This document shows, in pieces, positions 12,132 through 22,054 of a stretch of 64,000 nucleotides of DNA (positions are counted from its first letter, which is position 1; each line of letters opens with the position of its first letter). The notes beneath the pieces are model-generated. The model did not search any database and was not told the origin of the DNA. It saw only the letters and a list, made by a program, of their open reading frames with translations. The stretch is from Galbitalea soli (lineage in GTDB: Bacteria > Actinomycetota > Actinomycetes > Actinomycetales > Microbacteriaceae). The translations under genes were made by a program, and so were the position numbers. Location: assembly GCF_010686725.1 (NCBI RefSeq), contig NZ_JAAGWZ010000001.1, forward strand, positions 1,178,001 to 1,242,000. Direction: 5' to 3'.

Positions 12132-12775
12132 TCCTGGCGCTGACTCCACCGCTCGACCCCTCGGCCGCGGAAGCACGGCGGCTTCTCCTGCTCGAGCTGT
12201 CGAAGCCGGAGTATCAAGCGGGTCGGGAGACACTCGCCGAAATGATCATGAGGTGGATCCAGGCCTGGCTCGCCTCCCTGATGCTGCAGTTCAACCCGGG
12301 CAGCGGCTCCGGGGCACTCGGCCCGATCCTCCTCGTCGTCATCGTCGCCGCACTCGCGATCGTCGCCCTGCTCGTCTTCGGCCGACCGCGGCTGCGGAGG
12401 CGAAGTGCCGACGCGGGGGCGCTCTTCGGCGAGGATGACCGGCGCGACTCCGCCGCCCTGCGCGAGGCCGCCCTCCTCGCCGCCGACGCCGGCGACTACG
12501 CCCTCGCGATCGAGGAGGGCTTCCGCGCGATCGCTAGGGGCCTTGCCGAGCGGTCCATCGTCTCCACCTTCCCCGGCACGACCGCGGCGTCGTTCGCGCG
12601 ATCCGCGGGCGACGCGCTCCCCGAGCTCGCGGCCCGGTTCCAGGCGGCCGGCACCGTCTTCGACGGGGTGCGCTACCTCGATCATCCGGGCACGGCGACG
12701 GGCTGGGAGCAGGTGCGCGACCTCGAACGCGACGCGCGCGCCGCGAAGCCCAGGCTGGTGACCACCTCCGCATGA
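12122..12775 (+). CDS. DUF4129 domain protein
   Basis: 217 residues from TTG 12122, which overlaps the preceding stop (TTGGGGCTGA) and has GGAG five bases upstream. A short N-terminus is followed by one membrane helix at about residues 60-85. The cytoplasmic C-terminal DUF4129 domain contains DSAALREAALLAADAGDYAL, AIEEGFRAIARGLAERSIV and PGTTAASFARSAG. In actinobacteria this domain accompanies MoxR and DUF58 genes, as here. It overlaps the next gene by ATGA. Confidence 0.88.
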   Translation: MGLILALTPPLDPSAAEARRLLLLELSKPEYQAGRETLAEMIMRWIQAWLASLMLQFNPGSGSGALGPILLVVIVAALAIVALLVFGRPRLRRRSADAGALFGEDDRRDSAALREAALLAADAGDYALAIEEGFRAIARGLAERSIVSTFPGTTAASFARSAGDALPELAARFQAAGTVFDGVRYLDHPGTATGWEQVRDLERDARAAKPRLVTTSA

Positions 12776-13989
12776 GTCTCGACCTCGACCCCCGCACGCG
12801 TCCGTCCGGGCCGAGCGTCGTCGCGACCCCGCGCCTTCGCACGATCGGGCGACGGTTGCGCTTCTGGGGGGTTCTGCTCGCCGTCCTGGGCATCGTGACC
12901 GCGCTCGTGATCGCGATCGGCGGCATCCCGACGACGGGACCGACGCTCTCCGCGGCGAACGCCGATGGCAACGGTGCGAAGGCGCTCATCGAGGTGCTGC
13001 GCCAGAACGGCGTGCACGTCTCGACGCCGACCACGCTCGCGGCGGCCGAGCGCGCGGTCGCCGCCGCGCCGGGTACCACGACTCTCGCGATCATCGACGA
13101 GTACGGTCGACTCGACCGTGCGCGGCTCGGTGCGTTGACCGCGGGTGCAGCCGAGATCGTGCTCGTGGACCCCGACGACGCGCTGCTGGGAGCTCTCGCA
13201 CCGGAGGTCTTCGAGGCCGGCGTCGTTCCGTCGAGGCTGCGCGCGGACTGCGGCCTCCGCCCCGTGCAGCGCGCGGGCACCGTGAGCGCCAACACCACCA
13301 TGTACGGGTACACCGTCGATGGCACGGTGGCGAGCGAGAAGTGTCTGGGCAGCGGGGGCGGCGTCTACTCGCTGATCCGGCTCGCCGAGAACGGCACGCC
13401 GACGACCGTGCTGGGCACGGGGAGCGCCCTTCGCAACGACACGATCGCGGTGGAGGGCGACGCCGCGCTCGGGCTCGGCGTGTTCGGTGCGCACCCCAAT
13501 CTCGTCTGGTTCCGGCCCGCGCACGCCGAGGGGGCGACCCCGAACGCAACCGGTCCCGTCGCTCCTCCCCTGCCCGGCTGGGTCGGGCTCATCGAGCTGC
13601 TCGCGATCGTCGTGCTCGCGGCCGCGATCGCGTGGCGGGGGCGCCGATTCGGTCCGCTCGTCATCGAACGGATGCCCGCCGTGGTGCGCGCGAGCGAGAC
13701 CATGGAGGGGCGCGCGCGGCTGTATGCGCGGTCATCCGATCGCCTGCACGCGCTCGACGCACTTCGCATCGGCAGCGTGGGTCGGCTCGCGGTGCTGTGC
13801 GGACTTCCTCACACCGCGACCGTCGAGGACATCATCGGCAGCGTGTGCGCGCTCACCGGGCGGTCGCGCGACGAGGTCAGGGGAATCCTGCTCGATGACG
13901 TGCCCCGCACCGACCGCCAGCTCGTGCAGATGTCGGACGCGCTCGTCGCGCTGGAGCGCGAGGTCGACGCTGCCGCACGACCCAGCTGA
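12772..13989 (+). CDS. DUF4350 domain membrane protein
   Basis: 405 residues, starting in an ATGA overlap. It has a first membrane helix at about 30-55 (LRFWGVLLAVLGIVTALVIA) and a large extracytoplasmic DUF4350 domain with GAKALIEVLRQNGVHVSTPT and LAIIDEYGRLDRARL. A second helix lies at about 265-285, followed by a cytoplasmic tail. The family is a standard member of the MoxR/DUF58 module and may help assemble or regulate envelope complexes; its biochemical role is unknown. Confidence 0.88.
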   Translation: MSLDLDPRTRPSGPSVVATPRLRTIGRRLRFWGVLLAVLGIVTALVIAIGGIPTTGPTLSAANADGNGAKALIEVLRQNGVHVSTPTTLAAAERAVAAAPGTTTLAIIDEYGRLDRARLGALTAGAAEIVLVDPDDALLGALAPEVFEAGVVPSRLRADCGLRPVQRAGTVSANTTMYGYTVDGTVASEKCLGSGGGVYSLIRLAENGTPTTVLGTGSALRNDTIAVEGDAALGLGVFGAHPNLVWFRPAHAEGATPNATGPVAPPLPGWVGLIELLAIVVLAAAIAWRGRRFGPLVIERMPAVVRASETMEGRARLYARSSDRLHALDALRIGSVGRLAVLCGLPHTATVEDIIGSVCALTGRSRDEVRGILLDDVPRTDRQLVQMSDALVALEREVDAAARPS

Positions 13990-14046
13990 CACCCCTGACT
14001 CGACCGACCGAACCGTATGAACAGTGACAGAGAAGAGAATGGCCGA

Positions 14047-15003
14047 ATGACCGACACCGAACTCCGCGAGTCCTTCTCGCGCGTCCGCTCCGAAGTCGCG
14101 AAGGCGGTGGTGGGGCAGGATGCGGCCGTCACCGGTCTGATGATCGCGCTCCTGTCGGGCGGCCACGTGCTGTTGGAGGGCGTCCCGGGCGTCGCCAAGA
14201 CCCTGCTCATCCGCACCCTCGGCCGCACTCTCTCGCTCGACTCCAAGCGCGTGCAGTTCACTCCCGATCTCATGCCCGGTGACGTCACCGGCTCGCTCGT
14301 CTACGACGCGAAGGCGGGCGAGTTCGAGTTTCGCGCGGGACCGGTGTTCACGAACATCCTGCTCGCCGACGAGATCAACCGCACGCCGCCGAAGACGCAG
14401 TCCGCGCTGCTGGAGGCGATGGAGGAGCGTCAGGTCTCGGTCGACGGAGAGACCCGACCGCTTCCCGTGCCCTTCCTCGTTGCCGCGACCATGAACCCCG
14501 TCGAGTACGAGGGCACCTACACGCTGCCGGAAGCCCAGCTCGACCGCTTCCTCATGAAGCTCATCCTGGATCTGCCGCCGCGCGACGCCGAGGTCGAGGT
14601 GCTGCGTCGCCACGCGGAGGGGTTCAACCCGCGCGATCTCTCCGCCGCGGGAGTCGCCCCCGTGCTCGACGCCGGCCTGCTCGCCGCGGCGCAGGCCGCC
14701 GTCGCCCGGGTGGGGGCGAGTCTCGACGTGATCGGCTATGCCGTCGATGTGGCCCGGGCGACACGCCAGAGCCCCTCGGTGAAGCTCGGGGTGAGCCCGC
14801 GCGGCACGACCGCCCTGCTGGCCGCCGCCAAGTCGTGGGCGTGGCTGAACGGCTTCGACGCGATCACCCCCGACCACGTGCAGGCGATGGCGCTCCCCGT
14901 GCTGAGGCACCGCATCCAGCTGCGGCCGGAGGCGGAACTCGAGGGCGTGTCGGCCGACACCATCCTCCGAGCAATCCTGCAGCAGGTGCAGGTGCCGATC
15001 TGA
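14047..15003 (+). CDS. MoxR-family AAA+ ATPase
   Basis: 318 residues from ATG 14047; an ATG ten codons upstream (14017) lacks conserved sequence. Walker A is GVPGVAKT, with Lys-Thr and Ala in place of the usual Gly, as is standard for MoxR. Walker B is ILLADEINRTPPKTQSALLE, sensor 1 is AATMNPVEYEGTY, and the arginine-finger region is LPEAQLDRFLMK. MoxR ATPases act as chaperones working with VWA/DUF58 partners, and DUF58 follows 20 bp downstream. Confidence 0.95.
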   Translation: MTDTELRESFSRVRSEVAKAVVGQDAAVTGLMIALLSGGHVLLEGVPGVAKTLLIRTLGRTLSLDSKRVQFTPDLMPGDVTGSLVYDAKAGEFEFRAGPVFTNILLADEINRTPPKTQSALLEAMEERQVSVDGETRPLPVPFLVAATMNPVEYEGTYTLPEAQLDRFLMKLILDLPPRDAEVEVLRRHAEGFNPRDLSAAGVAPVLDAGLLAAAQAAVARVGASLDVIGYAVDVARATRQSPSVKLGVSPRGTTALLAAAKSWAWLNGFDAITPDHVQAMALPVLRHRIQLRPEAELEGVSADTILRAILQQVQVPI

Positions 15004-15022
15004 TCATGAGAGCGGTGCGCTG

Positions 15023-16315
15023 ATGGCCGTCTCCGGACGCCTCGTCCTCCTCGTCGCGATCGGGGCGATCCCGATCGTGGTGATCGGCGCGCCCATCGTG
15101 CTCGTGGCCTGGATCGCTCTCGCGATCCTGCTCGTCGTTCTCGATCTCATCCTCGCGGGGTCGCCCCGCGCGGTCAGTGTGCAGCGCGATCCCCCCTCAC
15201 GCGTGCGACTGGGCGACACGGTGCGCGCCGACGCGCTCGTGACGAATCGCGGGCGCCGACGCATCCGCGGGGTGATCCGGGATGCGTGGCAACCGTCCGC
15301 GGGGGCGACCGTGCGTCGCGTGCGGGTCGACATCCCCAGCGGCGAGACGCGCACGGTGTCGACCCCGTTGACGCCGTTCCGTCGGGGCGAGCGATCCTCG
15401 GCGGCGCTCACGATCCGCTCCTTCGGCCCCCTCGGCCTCGCGGCTCGACAGGCGAGCATCGTCGCCCCGGGCGCGATTCGGGTGCTTCCCGCCTTCGCCT
15501 CACGCAAGCACCTGCCGTCGCGACTCGCGCGGCTTCGCGAGCTGGATGGCCGCACCTCCGTCATGATCCGCGGCCAGGGCACCGAGTTCGACAGCCTGCG
15601 CGAGTACGTGCGCGGAGACGATGTGCGCTCCATCGACTGGCGCGCAACCGCGCGACGCTCCGGCCTCGTGGTGCGCACCTGGCGCCCCGAGCGCGACCGA
15701 CGCGTCGTCGTCGTGATCGACAGCGGACGCACCTCCGCCGCCCGCATCGACCGCGAGCCGCGCATCGACACCGCGTTCGAGTCGACGCTCCTCCTCGCGG
15801 CGCTGGCCTCCCGGGCGGGTGACCGGGTCGACGTCGTCGTGTTCGATCGCCGCGTGCGCGGGCGCGTGCAGGGGTTCTCGGGCGCGGAGCTGATGTCGAC
15901 CCTCGTCGACACCATGTCTCCGATCGAACCAGAACTCATCGAGATGGACTGGACCGCGGTGCCCGCCCTCGTGCGCTCGATCACCTCCCAGCGGGCGCTC
16001 GTCGTGCTCGCGACGTCGATCGATGCGCCGGGCTCGTCCAGGGGACTGCTCTCGGTGCTGCCCGAGCTGGCCCGCAAGCACATGGTGGTCGTGGCGTCGG
16101 TCACTGACCCGTCTGTTCTGGATGCCGCCGCCGACCACACCGACGCGGAGGCGGTGTATCGCGCCGCTGCCGCTGAACGCGCGCTGCTCGACATCACGCG
16201 GGTCTCCGCGGCGATCCGGCAGCTCGGCGCCGACGTGGTGACCGGCGCACCCGCGGCCCTGCCACCGGCCCTGGCCGATCGCTACCTCGCGCTCAAGGCG
16301 GCCGGGCGGCTGTGA
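15023..16315 (+). CDS. DUF58 domain protein (VWA-like)
   Basis: 430 residues. Two adjacent membrane helices at the N-terminus (about 5-45) precede an extracytoplasmic-like beta domain. The DUF58 region contains GTEFDSLREYVRGDDVRSID, WRATARRSGLVVRTW and a VWA-like core with VVVVIDSGRTSA. The MIDAS-type DxGxT pattern suggests metal binding. It is the expected partner of the MoxR ATPase just upstream and ends the operon. Confidence 0.93.
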   Translation: MAVSGRLVLLVAIGAIPIVVIGAPIVLVAWIALAILLVVLDLILAGSPRAVSVQRDPPSRVRLGDTVRADALVTNRGRRRIRGVIRDAWQPSAGATVRRVRVDIPSGETRTVSTPLTPFRRGERSSAALTIRSFGPLGLAARQASIVAPGAIRVLPAFASRKHLPSRLARLRELDGRTSVMIRGQGTEFDSLREYVRGDDVRSIDWRATARRSGLVVRTWRPERDRRVVVVIDSGRTSAARIDREPRIDTAFESTLLLAALASRAGDRVDVVVFDRRVRGRVQGFSGAELMSTLVDTMSPIEPELIEMDWTAVPALVRSITSQRALVVLATSIDAPGSSRGLLSVLPELARKHMVVVASVTDPSVLDAAADHTDAEAVYRAAAAERALLDITRVSAAIRQLGADVVTGAPAALPPALADRYLALKAAGRL

Positions 16316-16428
16316 ACGACCGGCCGCGGGGACGTCACATTCCCGCAGCCGATTCGCGGCTCGCCGCGCGCTCCCGATAGCGTGGGGTCGACCACCGCTC
16401 AGCCCCCTCCCAGAAAAGGCTCCTGACC

Positions 16429-17151
16429 ATGGCAGAATCCCCCGTCACCCCCGCTCTCCTCCCCCGCCTCATCGCGGAGGTGTTCGGCACCTTCCTGCTC
16501 GTCTTCGCCGTGATCGGCACCGCGCTGTACTCCTCGAGCAACACGGGCTACCTGGGAGTCGCGCTCGCCGTCGGTCTCGCCGTCATCGCCGGCGCCTACT
16601 CCGTCGGCTCCATCTCGGGGGGCCACTTCAACCCCGCCGTCACCCTCGGGGTCGCGGTGGCGGGCCGCATGCTGTGGAAGGACGTGCTGCCGTACATCGT
16701 GGCGCAGATCGTCGGTGGCGCCGTCTCCTCCACCCTCCTCTTCGCGATCGCCGCGGGCGGCCCCGCCGGCTTCCTCGCGAAGGCGCAAGCCGGTGGCTTC
16801 GCGTCCAATGGTTTCGGCGCGCACTCCCCCGGCGGGTTCGGGCTGGTGTCGGTGATCCTCGTCGAGGTCGTGCTCACCGCGCTGTTCCTCTGGGTGATCC
16901 TCGGGGTCACCGCGCCGGGATCGACCACCCCCGGATTCGCCCCGCTCGCGATCGGGCTCACGCTCACGGCGATCCACCTCGTCGCCATCCCCGTCAGCAA
17001 CGCCTCGGTCAACCCGGCACGCTCCATCGCGACCGCAATCTACGGTGGGCCGGATGCCCTCGCGCAGCTCTGGGTGTTCCTCGTGGCCCCGCTAGTGGGC
17101 GCGCTCATCGCGGGTGCCAGCTACAAGGCGCTGTTCGCGCGCAAGGCCTAG
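16429..17151 (+). CDS. MIP-family channel (aquaporin)
   Basis: 240 residues, six membrane helices. The two pore motifs are HFNPAVTLG (about 66-74) and SVNPARS (about 193-199), and the N-terminus LIAEVFGTFLLVF is typical. It moves water or small neutral solutes. The start ATG 16429 follows AAAGG. Its last four bases, CTAG, are shared with the convergent MFS gene: each strand reads TAG there. It interrupts what is often a continuous DUF58-SpoIIM-RDD neighbourhood. Confidence 0.94.
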   Translation: MAESPVTPALLPRLIAEVFGTFLLVFAVIGTALYSSSNTGYLGVALAVGLAVIAGAYSVGSISGGHFNPAVTLGVAVAGRMLWKDVLPYIVAQIVGGAVSSTLLFAIAAGGPAGFLAKAQAGGFASNGFGAHSPGGFGLVSVILVEVVLTALFLWVILGVTAPGSTTPGFAPLAIGLTLTAIHLVAIPVSNASVNPARSIATAIYGGPDALAQLWVFLVAPLVGALIAGASYKALFARKA

Positions 17152-18515
17152 TCAGCGCTCGGGGCGGGATCGCTGGGCCCGGGGCCTTCGGGCGTGGGCT
17201 CGCCCGGTGCACCGGACTCGGGCTCGGGCGTGACCTGAGCCTGGGCATCCAGTTCGGTGGGCAGCACGCGCATGCCGGTGAGCGGCGAGAACAGCACGAA
17301 CACCGCGGCACCGAGGCCGCCGGCGAAGGCGATCCAGAGGGTTGGCACGAGGCCGATTCCGCCGGCGATCGCGCCGCTGATCAGGGCGGCGATCGGCATG
17401 ACGCCCCAGACGAAACAGCGGATGGAGGCGTTCATGCGCCCGAGCAGCCGCGGCGGACACAGGCGCTGACGCATGGTGACCTGCGTGATGTTGTAGACGA
17501 GCACCATGAAGCCGGTCACGAACTCCCCCGCCGACAGCACGACCACCGCGGCGGGGCCGTGCAGGAGAGAGGCCACCGGCACGAGGATGAACACCAGACC
17601 GTAGGCGATGGCGGAGACGACGATCACCCGCCCCTCCCCGATCCAGCGCGCCAGTCGCGGCGTGGCGACCGCGCCGAGCAGTCCGCCCACGGCGCCCGCG
17701 GAGAGCGTGATGCCGAAGCCGAGCGAGCCGATGCCAAGCTCCCGCAGGGCGTACAGCGGGTAGATGGTCTGCGCAAGGGTCGAGAAGAAGTTGGACGTGG
17801 CCGTCGTGGCGGAGATGCTCCGGATGAGCGGCTGGCCCCACACGAACCGCACTCCATCGGCGATCTCCCGGTGCAGCGGCTGTCGGAGGGTGGGGTCGGC
17901 CGGCACTTCGTGGTCGCGCACCCGCAGCAGACTCAGCACCGACACGAGATAGCTGATCGCGTCGGCGATCAGCAGCACCGGCGCGCTCACCACCGTGAGG
18001 AGCGCGCCCGCGAGACCGGGCCCGCCGATGCGCGCGACCTGCGCGGTGGCCTCGAGCGTCGAATTGGCCGAGCCCACCTGGGTCGGCTGCACGAGCAGCG
18101 GGATGTAGCTCTGGTACGAGACGTCGAAGAACACGGAGGCGACGCCCACGATCGCGACGATCACGATGAGGTGCCAGATCTGCAGCACGCCCGCGAACCA
18201 CAGGATCGGCACGAGGGCGAGCGCGACCGCGCGCACGACGTCGGCGAGGATGAGCACGCGCCGCTTCATCCAACGGTCGACCCAGGCGCCCGCCGGCAGA
18301 CCCACGATGAGGAAGGCAGCCGTGGAGGCGGCGCCCAGCACGCCCATCTGCCAGGCGACGGCGTGCAGGAGGGTGACGGCGAGCACCGGCACCGCGAGGC
18401 CGGTGAACTGCTCGCCGAACACGCTGACCGTCTGGCCGCCCCACAGCCACAGGAACGAGGGACTGCGGCGCACCGACGCGGCCGGCGCGCCGGGCATCCC
18501 CTGCGGCGAACTCAT
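17148..18515 (-). CDS. Major facilitator superfamily exporter
   Basis: 455 residues with about 12 hydrophobic helices. The family features are FLWLWGGQTVSVFGEQFTGL at the N-terminus, the loop VGLPAGAWVDRWMKRRVLIL between helices 2 and 3, and the central loop with ADPTLRQPLHREIADGVRFV. This is the pattern of MFS_3/enterobactin-exporter-like transporters. The tail is rich in Pro, Glu and Gly. The substrate is unknown. ATG 18515 overlaps the upstream SpoIIM gene by ATGA, so the two are co-transcribed. Confidence 0.9.
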   Translation of the reverse strand: MSSPQGMPGAPAASVRRSPSFLWLWGGQTVSVFGEQFTGLAVPVLAVTLLHAVAWQMGVLGAASTAAFLIVGLPAGAWVDRWMKRRVLILADVVRAVALALVPILWFAGVLQIWHLIVIVAIVGVASVFFDVSYQSYIPLLVQPTQVGSANSTLEATAQVARIGGPGLAGALLTVVSAPVLLIADAISYLVSVLSLLRVRDHEVPADPTLRQPLHREIADGVRFVWGQPLIRSISATTATSNFFSTLAQTIYPLYALRELGIGSLGFGITLSAGAVGGLLGAVATPRLARWIGEGRVIVVSAIAYGLVFILVPVASLLHGPAAVVVLSAGEFVTGFMVLVYNITQVTMRQRLCPPRLLGRMNASIRCFVWGVMPIAALISGAIAGGIGLVPTLWIAFAGGLGAAVFVLFSPLTGMRVLPTELDAQAQVTPEPESGAPGEPTPEGPGPSDPAPSAD

Positions 18516-19507
18516 GCCGCCGTCAACTGACGGGCACCCGCCTCGAACTCGTCGAGGTCGCCGGTCTCGCCCGCGCGCGCCGCGCGACGACCGAGCACCC
18601 ACTGATAGGCGAGAACGAGCAGCAGCGCGATCGTGCCGAGGCCGATCTTGACCGGCCACGGCCACTCCTGGCGGGTGATGAAGCCCTCGATGAAGCCGGA
18701 CATCGCGAGCATGATCATGAGTCCCGCGACGATCGTGAACAGGGAGCGGCCCGCGTCGGCGAGCGCGACCGCACGCGTGCGCGGGCCGGGCGCGATCCAC
18801 GCCCAGGCGATCATGAGGCCGGTCGCCACCGCGACGAAGATGCTGTACAGCTCCAACTGGCCGTGCGGTGCGATGTAGAGGAAGAAGTGGTCGAGGTGGT
18901 GGTAGCGCGCCATGATCGCGCCGGCCATGCCGACGTTCATCGCGTTGCCCACGGCGACGTAGACCGGCCACGCCCCGGTGATGCCGAAGGCGACGCTCTG
19001 CGTCGCGATCCAGGCGTTGTTCGTCCACACCTGGCCCGCGAACGCCGGCGAGGGGTGAGCCGAGTAGTAGCCGACGAACCGTTGATTGGCGTACTCCCGG
19101 AGCTGCGCATCGGTGCCGTACTGCAGCAGGGCGGTCGGGTTCGAGCTGAGCCAGAAACCCCAGAGCACAGCGATCGCGGCGCTGCCGACCGCAACGACGA
19201 GGGTGAGCCAGCGCACCCGGTAGAGCGCCGCGGGAAGCTGCAGCAGGAAGAAGCGGGGAAGCCCGGCGAGGACGTTGGTGCGGACGCCGGTGAAGCGCAG
19301 GCGGGCGCGGCTGAGGGTGATGGAGAGGCGATCGCCGATGATCGAGGCGCCCGCCGTGGTGCGGATCGCGGAGAGGTCACTTGCGCCGGACTGGTAGCGG
19401 TCGATCAGGCGATCGGCGTCGGCGCCGGAGAGCCGACGCTGGCGGGTGACGCGGGCAAGGTCATCCCATTCATCGCTGTGAGCGGCGGAGTACGCATCGA
19501 GGTCCAT
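18512..19507 (-). CDS. Stage II sporulation protein M-like (DUF95) membrane protein
   Basis: 331 residues. The cytoplasmic N-terminus (about 1-95) includes WDDLARVTRQRRLSGADADR and the typical YQSGASDLSAIRT. Five or six membrane helices follow, with NNAWIATQSVAFGITGAWPV and the conserved PHGQLELYSIFVAVATGL. The family occurs in non-sporulating actinobacteria beside RDD genes, as here. The divergent RDD start lies only 16 bp away. Function in these bacteria is unknown. Confidence 0.93.
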   Translation of the reverse strand: MDLDAYSAAHSDEWDDLARVTRQRRLSGADADRLIDRYQSGASDLSAIRTTAGASIIGDRLSITLSRARLRFTGVRTNVLAGLPRFFLLQLPAALYRVRWLTLVVAVGSAAIAVLWGFWLSSNPTALLQYGTDAQLREYANQRFVGYYSAHPSPAFAGQVWTNNAWIATQSVAFGITGAWPVYVAVGNAMNVGMAGAIMARYHHLDHFFLYIAPHGQLELYSIFVAVATGLMIAWAWIAPGPRTRAVALADAGRSLFTIVAGLMIMLAMSGFIEGFITRQEWPWPVKIGLGTIALLLVLAYQWVLGRRAARAGETGDLDEFEAGARQLTAA

Positions 19508-19523
19508 CTGGTTAAATCATGAC

Positions 19524-20384
19524 ATGGCATCAGGTCCGGCGGGCAGCGAGACTGCACAGCACGACGACGACGTCGTGGTCACCGGAGAGGCGGTCGCGCT
19601 CGACCTGCGACCGACGCCGTTCGTGCTCGCAGCGGCGGGGGCGATCATCGACGTGCTGCTCTATCTGATCGGCGGACTCGCGCTCGTCTTCCTCGTGCTC
19701 GTTCCCGTGTCGCGCGGGCCGCTCGGGCAGGACTCCGCCGCGTCCTCGGCGATCACCCTCGGCCTGACAGTGCTGGTCCTCGTGGTGGCCCCCATCGCGG
19801 TGGAGACGCTCTCGCACGGCAAATCGCTGGGCCGCCTCGCGGTGGGTGCGCGCATCGTGCGTGACGACGGGGGCGCGATCGGCTTCCGGCACGCGGCGAT
19901 CCGCGGGCTCGTCGCGGTGCTCGACTTCTACCTCACGCTCGGCGGGTTCGCCGCGATCGTGGGGCTCCTCAACGGCCGGTCGAAGCGGCTGGGCGATATC
20001 CTCGCCGGCACCTACAGCCAGTACGAGCGGGCGCTCGGCCAGCCCGCGCCCGTCTACGGGGTGCCGCTGCAGCTGCAGGAGTGGGCCGCGACCGCCGACG
20101 TCGCCAGGATGCCCGACCGCCTCGGTCGCCGCATCGCCCAGTTCCTCCGCCAGGCGCCCAAGATGACGCCCGCGACGCGCGTGCGGTTGGCCCGCCAGCT
20201 CGCGGTGGAGGCATCGCCGTGGGTGTCCCCGCTGCCCGACTCCGACCCGGAGCTCTTCGTCGCCGCAGTCGGAGCGATTCGGCGCGACCGCGAATTCTCG
20301 GCCCTGCAACTGGAGCGTCGACGCCTCGACACGCTCGATCCGACACTGAGCGGCCTGCCGCACGGGTTTCCCGACCGCGGCTGA
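19524..20384 (+). CDS. RDD-family membrane protein
   Basis: 286 residues. After a short N-terminus the RDD domain shows RPTPFVLAAAGAIIDVLLYL, an Arg/Asp/Asp pattern, HGKSLGRLAVGARIVRDDGG and RHAAIRGLVAVLDFYLTLGG. Helices lie at about 35-60, 75-100 and 130-150. A C-terminal cytoplasmic region (about 170-286) is helical and charged. RDD proteins are proposed transporters, some for ions. It is divergent from the SpoIIM gene and ends before a strong hairpin at 20426. Confidence 0.92.
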   Translation: MASGPAGSETAQHDDDVVVTGEAVALDLRPTPFVLAAAGAIIDVLLYLIGGLALVFLVLVPVSRGPLGQDSAASSAITLGLTVLVLVVAPIAVETLSHGKSLGRLAVGARIVRDDGGAIGFRHAAIRGLVAVLDFYLTLGGFAAIVGLLNGRSKRLGDILAGTYSQYERALGQPAPVYGVPLQLQEWAATADVARMPDRLGRRIAQFLRQAPKMTPATRVRLARQLAVEASPWVSPLPDSDPELFVAAVGAIRRDREFSALQLERRRLDTLDPTLSGLPHGFPDRG

Positions 20385-20425
20385 GGCGGCGCTGTGGCCC
20401 GGGTCATCGCGCGGGGCGGGTGCTG

Positions 20426-20465
20426 GGATGACCGTGCCGGGCGTGGGGCCGAGGCACGGTCATCC
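20426..20465. terminator. Perfect 13-bp inverted repeat, bidirectional terminator candidate
   Basis: GGATGACCGTGCC (20426-20438) pairs exactly with GGCACGGTCATCC (20453-20465) across a 14-base loop. It lies between the convergent ends of the RDD gene (20384) and the adenosylhomocysteinase gene (20471). No T-run follows, which is normal for actinobacterial terminators. Confidence 0.7.
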
Positions 20466-20470
20466 GCGGA

Positions 20471-21925
20471 TCAGTAGCGGTAGTGGTCGACCTTGTACGG
20501 GCCCTCGACCGGCACCCCGATGTAGTCGGCCTGCTGCGGCGTGAGGGTGGTGAGCTTGACGCCCAGCGCATCGAGGTGGAGGCGCGCGACCTTCTCGTCG
20601 AGGTGCTTCGGCAGCACGAACACCTCGGTGGTGTAGTTCTCGCGGTGCGCCCATAGCTCGATCTGCGCGAGCACCTGGTTGGTGAACGAGTTGCTCATCA
20701 CGAAGGACGGGTGGCCGGTCGCGTTGCCGAGGTTCATGAGCCGACCCTCGGAGAGGATGAGCACGCTGCGCCCGGAGGGCAGGCGCCACTCGTGGACCTG
20801 CGGCTTGATCTCCACCTTGACCGCGCCCGGCAGCTTCTCGAGCGAGGCCATGTCGATCTCGTTGTCGAAGTGCCCCACGTTCGCGACGATCGCGAGGTGC
20901 TTCATGCCGAGGAGGTGCTCGACGGTGATGACGTTCTCGTTGCCGGTGCCCGTCACGACGATGTCGACCTCGCCCAGCACGTCTTCGAGGGTGGTGACCT
21001 GGTAGCCGTCCATCGCGGCCTGCAGCGCGCAGATCGGGTCGACCTCGCTCACGATCACCCGCGCACCCTGGCCGCGCAGGGCCTCGGCCGCGCCCTTGCC
21101 CACGTCGCCGTACCCCGCGACGAACGCGACCTTGCCGCCGATGAGCACGTCGGTCGCACGGTTGATGCCGTCGGGCAGGGAGTGACGGATGCCGTACTTG
21201 TTGTCGAACTTCGACTTGGTGACGGAGTCGTTGACGTTGATGGCGGGGAACAGCAGCTCCCCCGACTTCGCGAGCTCGTAGAGACGGTGCACCCCCGTCG
21301 TCGTCTCCTCGGTGACGCCCTGGATCTCGGCGGCGATGCGCGTCCAGCGGTCGGGGCTCGCGGCGAGGGAGCGGCGCAGCACGTTCAGGATGACGCCGTA
21401 CTCGTGACTGTCGGTCTCGAGGGTCTCCGGCACCGCCTTCGCGAGCTCGAACTCGCGGCCCTTGTGCACGAGCAGGGTGGCGTCGCCGCCGTCATCGAGG
21501 ATCATGTTGGGGCCGAGCTCGCCCTCGTCCGACCAGTCGAAGATCTGCTCGGTGCACGACCAGTACTCCTCCAGCGTCTCGCCCTTCCACGCGAACACCG
21601 GGACGCCCGCGGGCGCCTCCGGCGTGCCGGTGGGCCCGACCGCGATCGCCGCCGCCGCCTCGTCCTGGGTGGAGAAGATGTTGCAGCTCGCCCAGCGCAC
21701 CCGCGCGCCGAGCGCGACGAGCGTCTCGATCAGCACCGCGGTCTGCACCGTCATGTGCAGCGAGCCCGCGATGCGGGCGCCCGCGAGCGGCTTCGACTCG
21801 CCGAATTCGGCGCGGAGAGCCATCAGGCCGGGCATCTCGTTCTCGGCGAGCCGGATCTGGTGGCGGCCGGCCTCGGCGAGCTGGATGTCGGCGACGCGGA
21901 AGGAAAGGGTGGTTGCGGTTGGCAT
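20471..21925 (-). CDS. ahcY: Adenosylhomocysteinase
   Basis: 484 residues. It hydrolyses S-adenosylhomocysteine to homocysteine and adenosine in the methyl cycle, in the cytoplasm as an NAD-dependent tetramer. Seen: [37 protein letters not shown], the substrate/NAD region [15 protein letters not shown], the NAD motif [20 protein letters not shown] and the C-terminal [15 protein letters not shown] 21925 begins the conserved protein and has GGAG just upstream. Length is normal for the actinobacterial form with its internal insertion. Confidence 0.97.
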   Translation of the reverse strand: MPTATTLSFRVADIQLAEAGRHQIRLAENEMPGLMALRAEFGESKPLAGARIAGSLHMTVQTAVLIETLVALGARVRWASCNIFSTQDEAAAAIAVGPTGTPEAPAGVPVFAWKGETLEEYWSCTEQIFDWSDEGELGPNMILDDGGDATLLVHKGREFELAKAVPETLETDSHEYGVILNVLRRSLAASPDRWTRIAAEIQGVTEETTTGVHRLYELAKSGELLFPAINVNDSVTKSKFDNKYGIRHSLPDGINRATDVLIGGKVAFVAGYGDVGKGAAEALRGQGARVIVSEVDPICALQAAMDGYQVTTLEDVLGEVDIVVTGTGNENVITVEHLLGMKHLAIVANVGHFDNEIDMASLEKLPGAVKVEIKPQVHEWRLPSGRSVLILSEGRLMNLGNATGHPSFVMSNSFTNQVLAQIELWAHRENYTTEVFVLPKHLDEKVARLHLDALGVKLTTLTPQQADYIGVPVEGPYKVDHYRY

Positions 21926-22054
21926 GGCTCCATTGTCGCAGGCCGCGGGTGGGAGAGAGGCGTGAGGCGGGCATCCGTCGCCAGCGATTCGACCCTCTAT
22001 GCTGAGGGGCACTCGCTGTTAGCCGACTACCCCGCAGTCTCGGAGGGCACCGCT

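Noticed and set aside
18512-20384. SpoIIM-like gene as part of a circular bacteriocin cluster
   Set aside because: No small precursor and no ABC pair adjoin it; its RDD neighbour is the usual housekeeping context.
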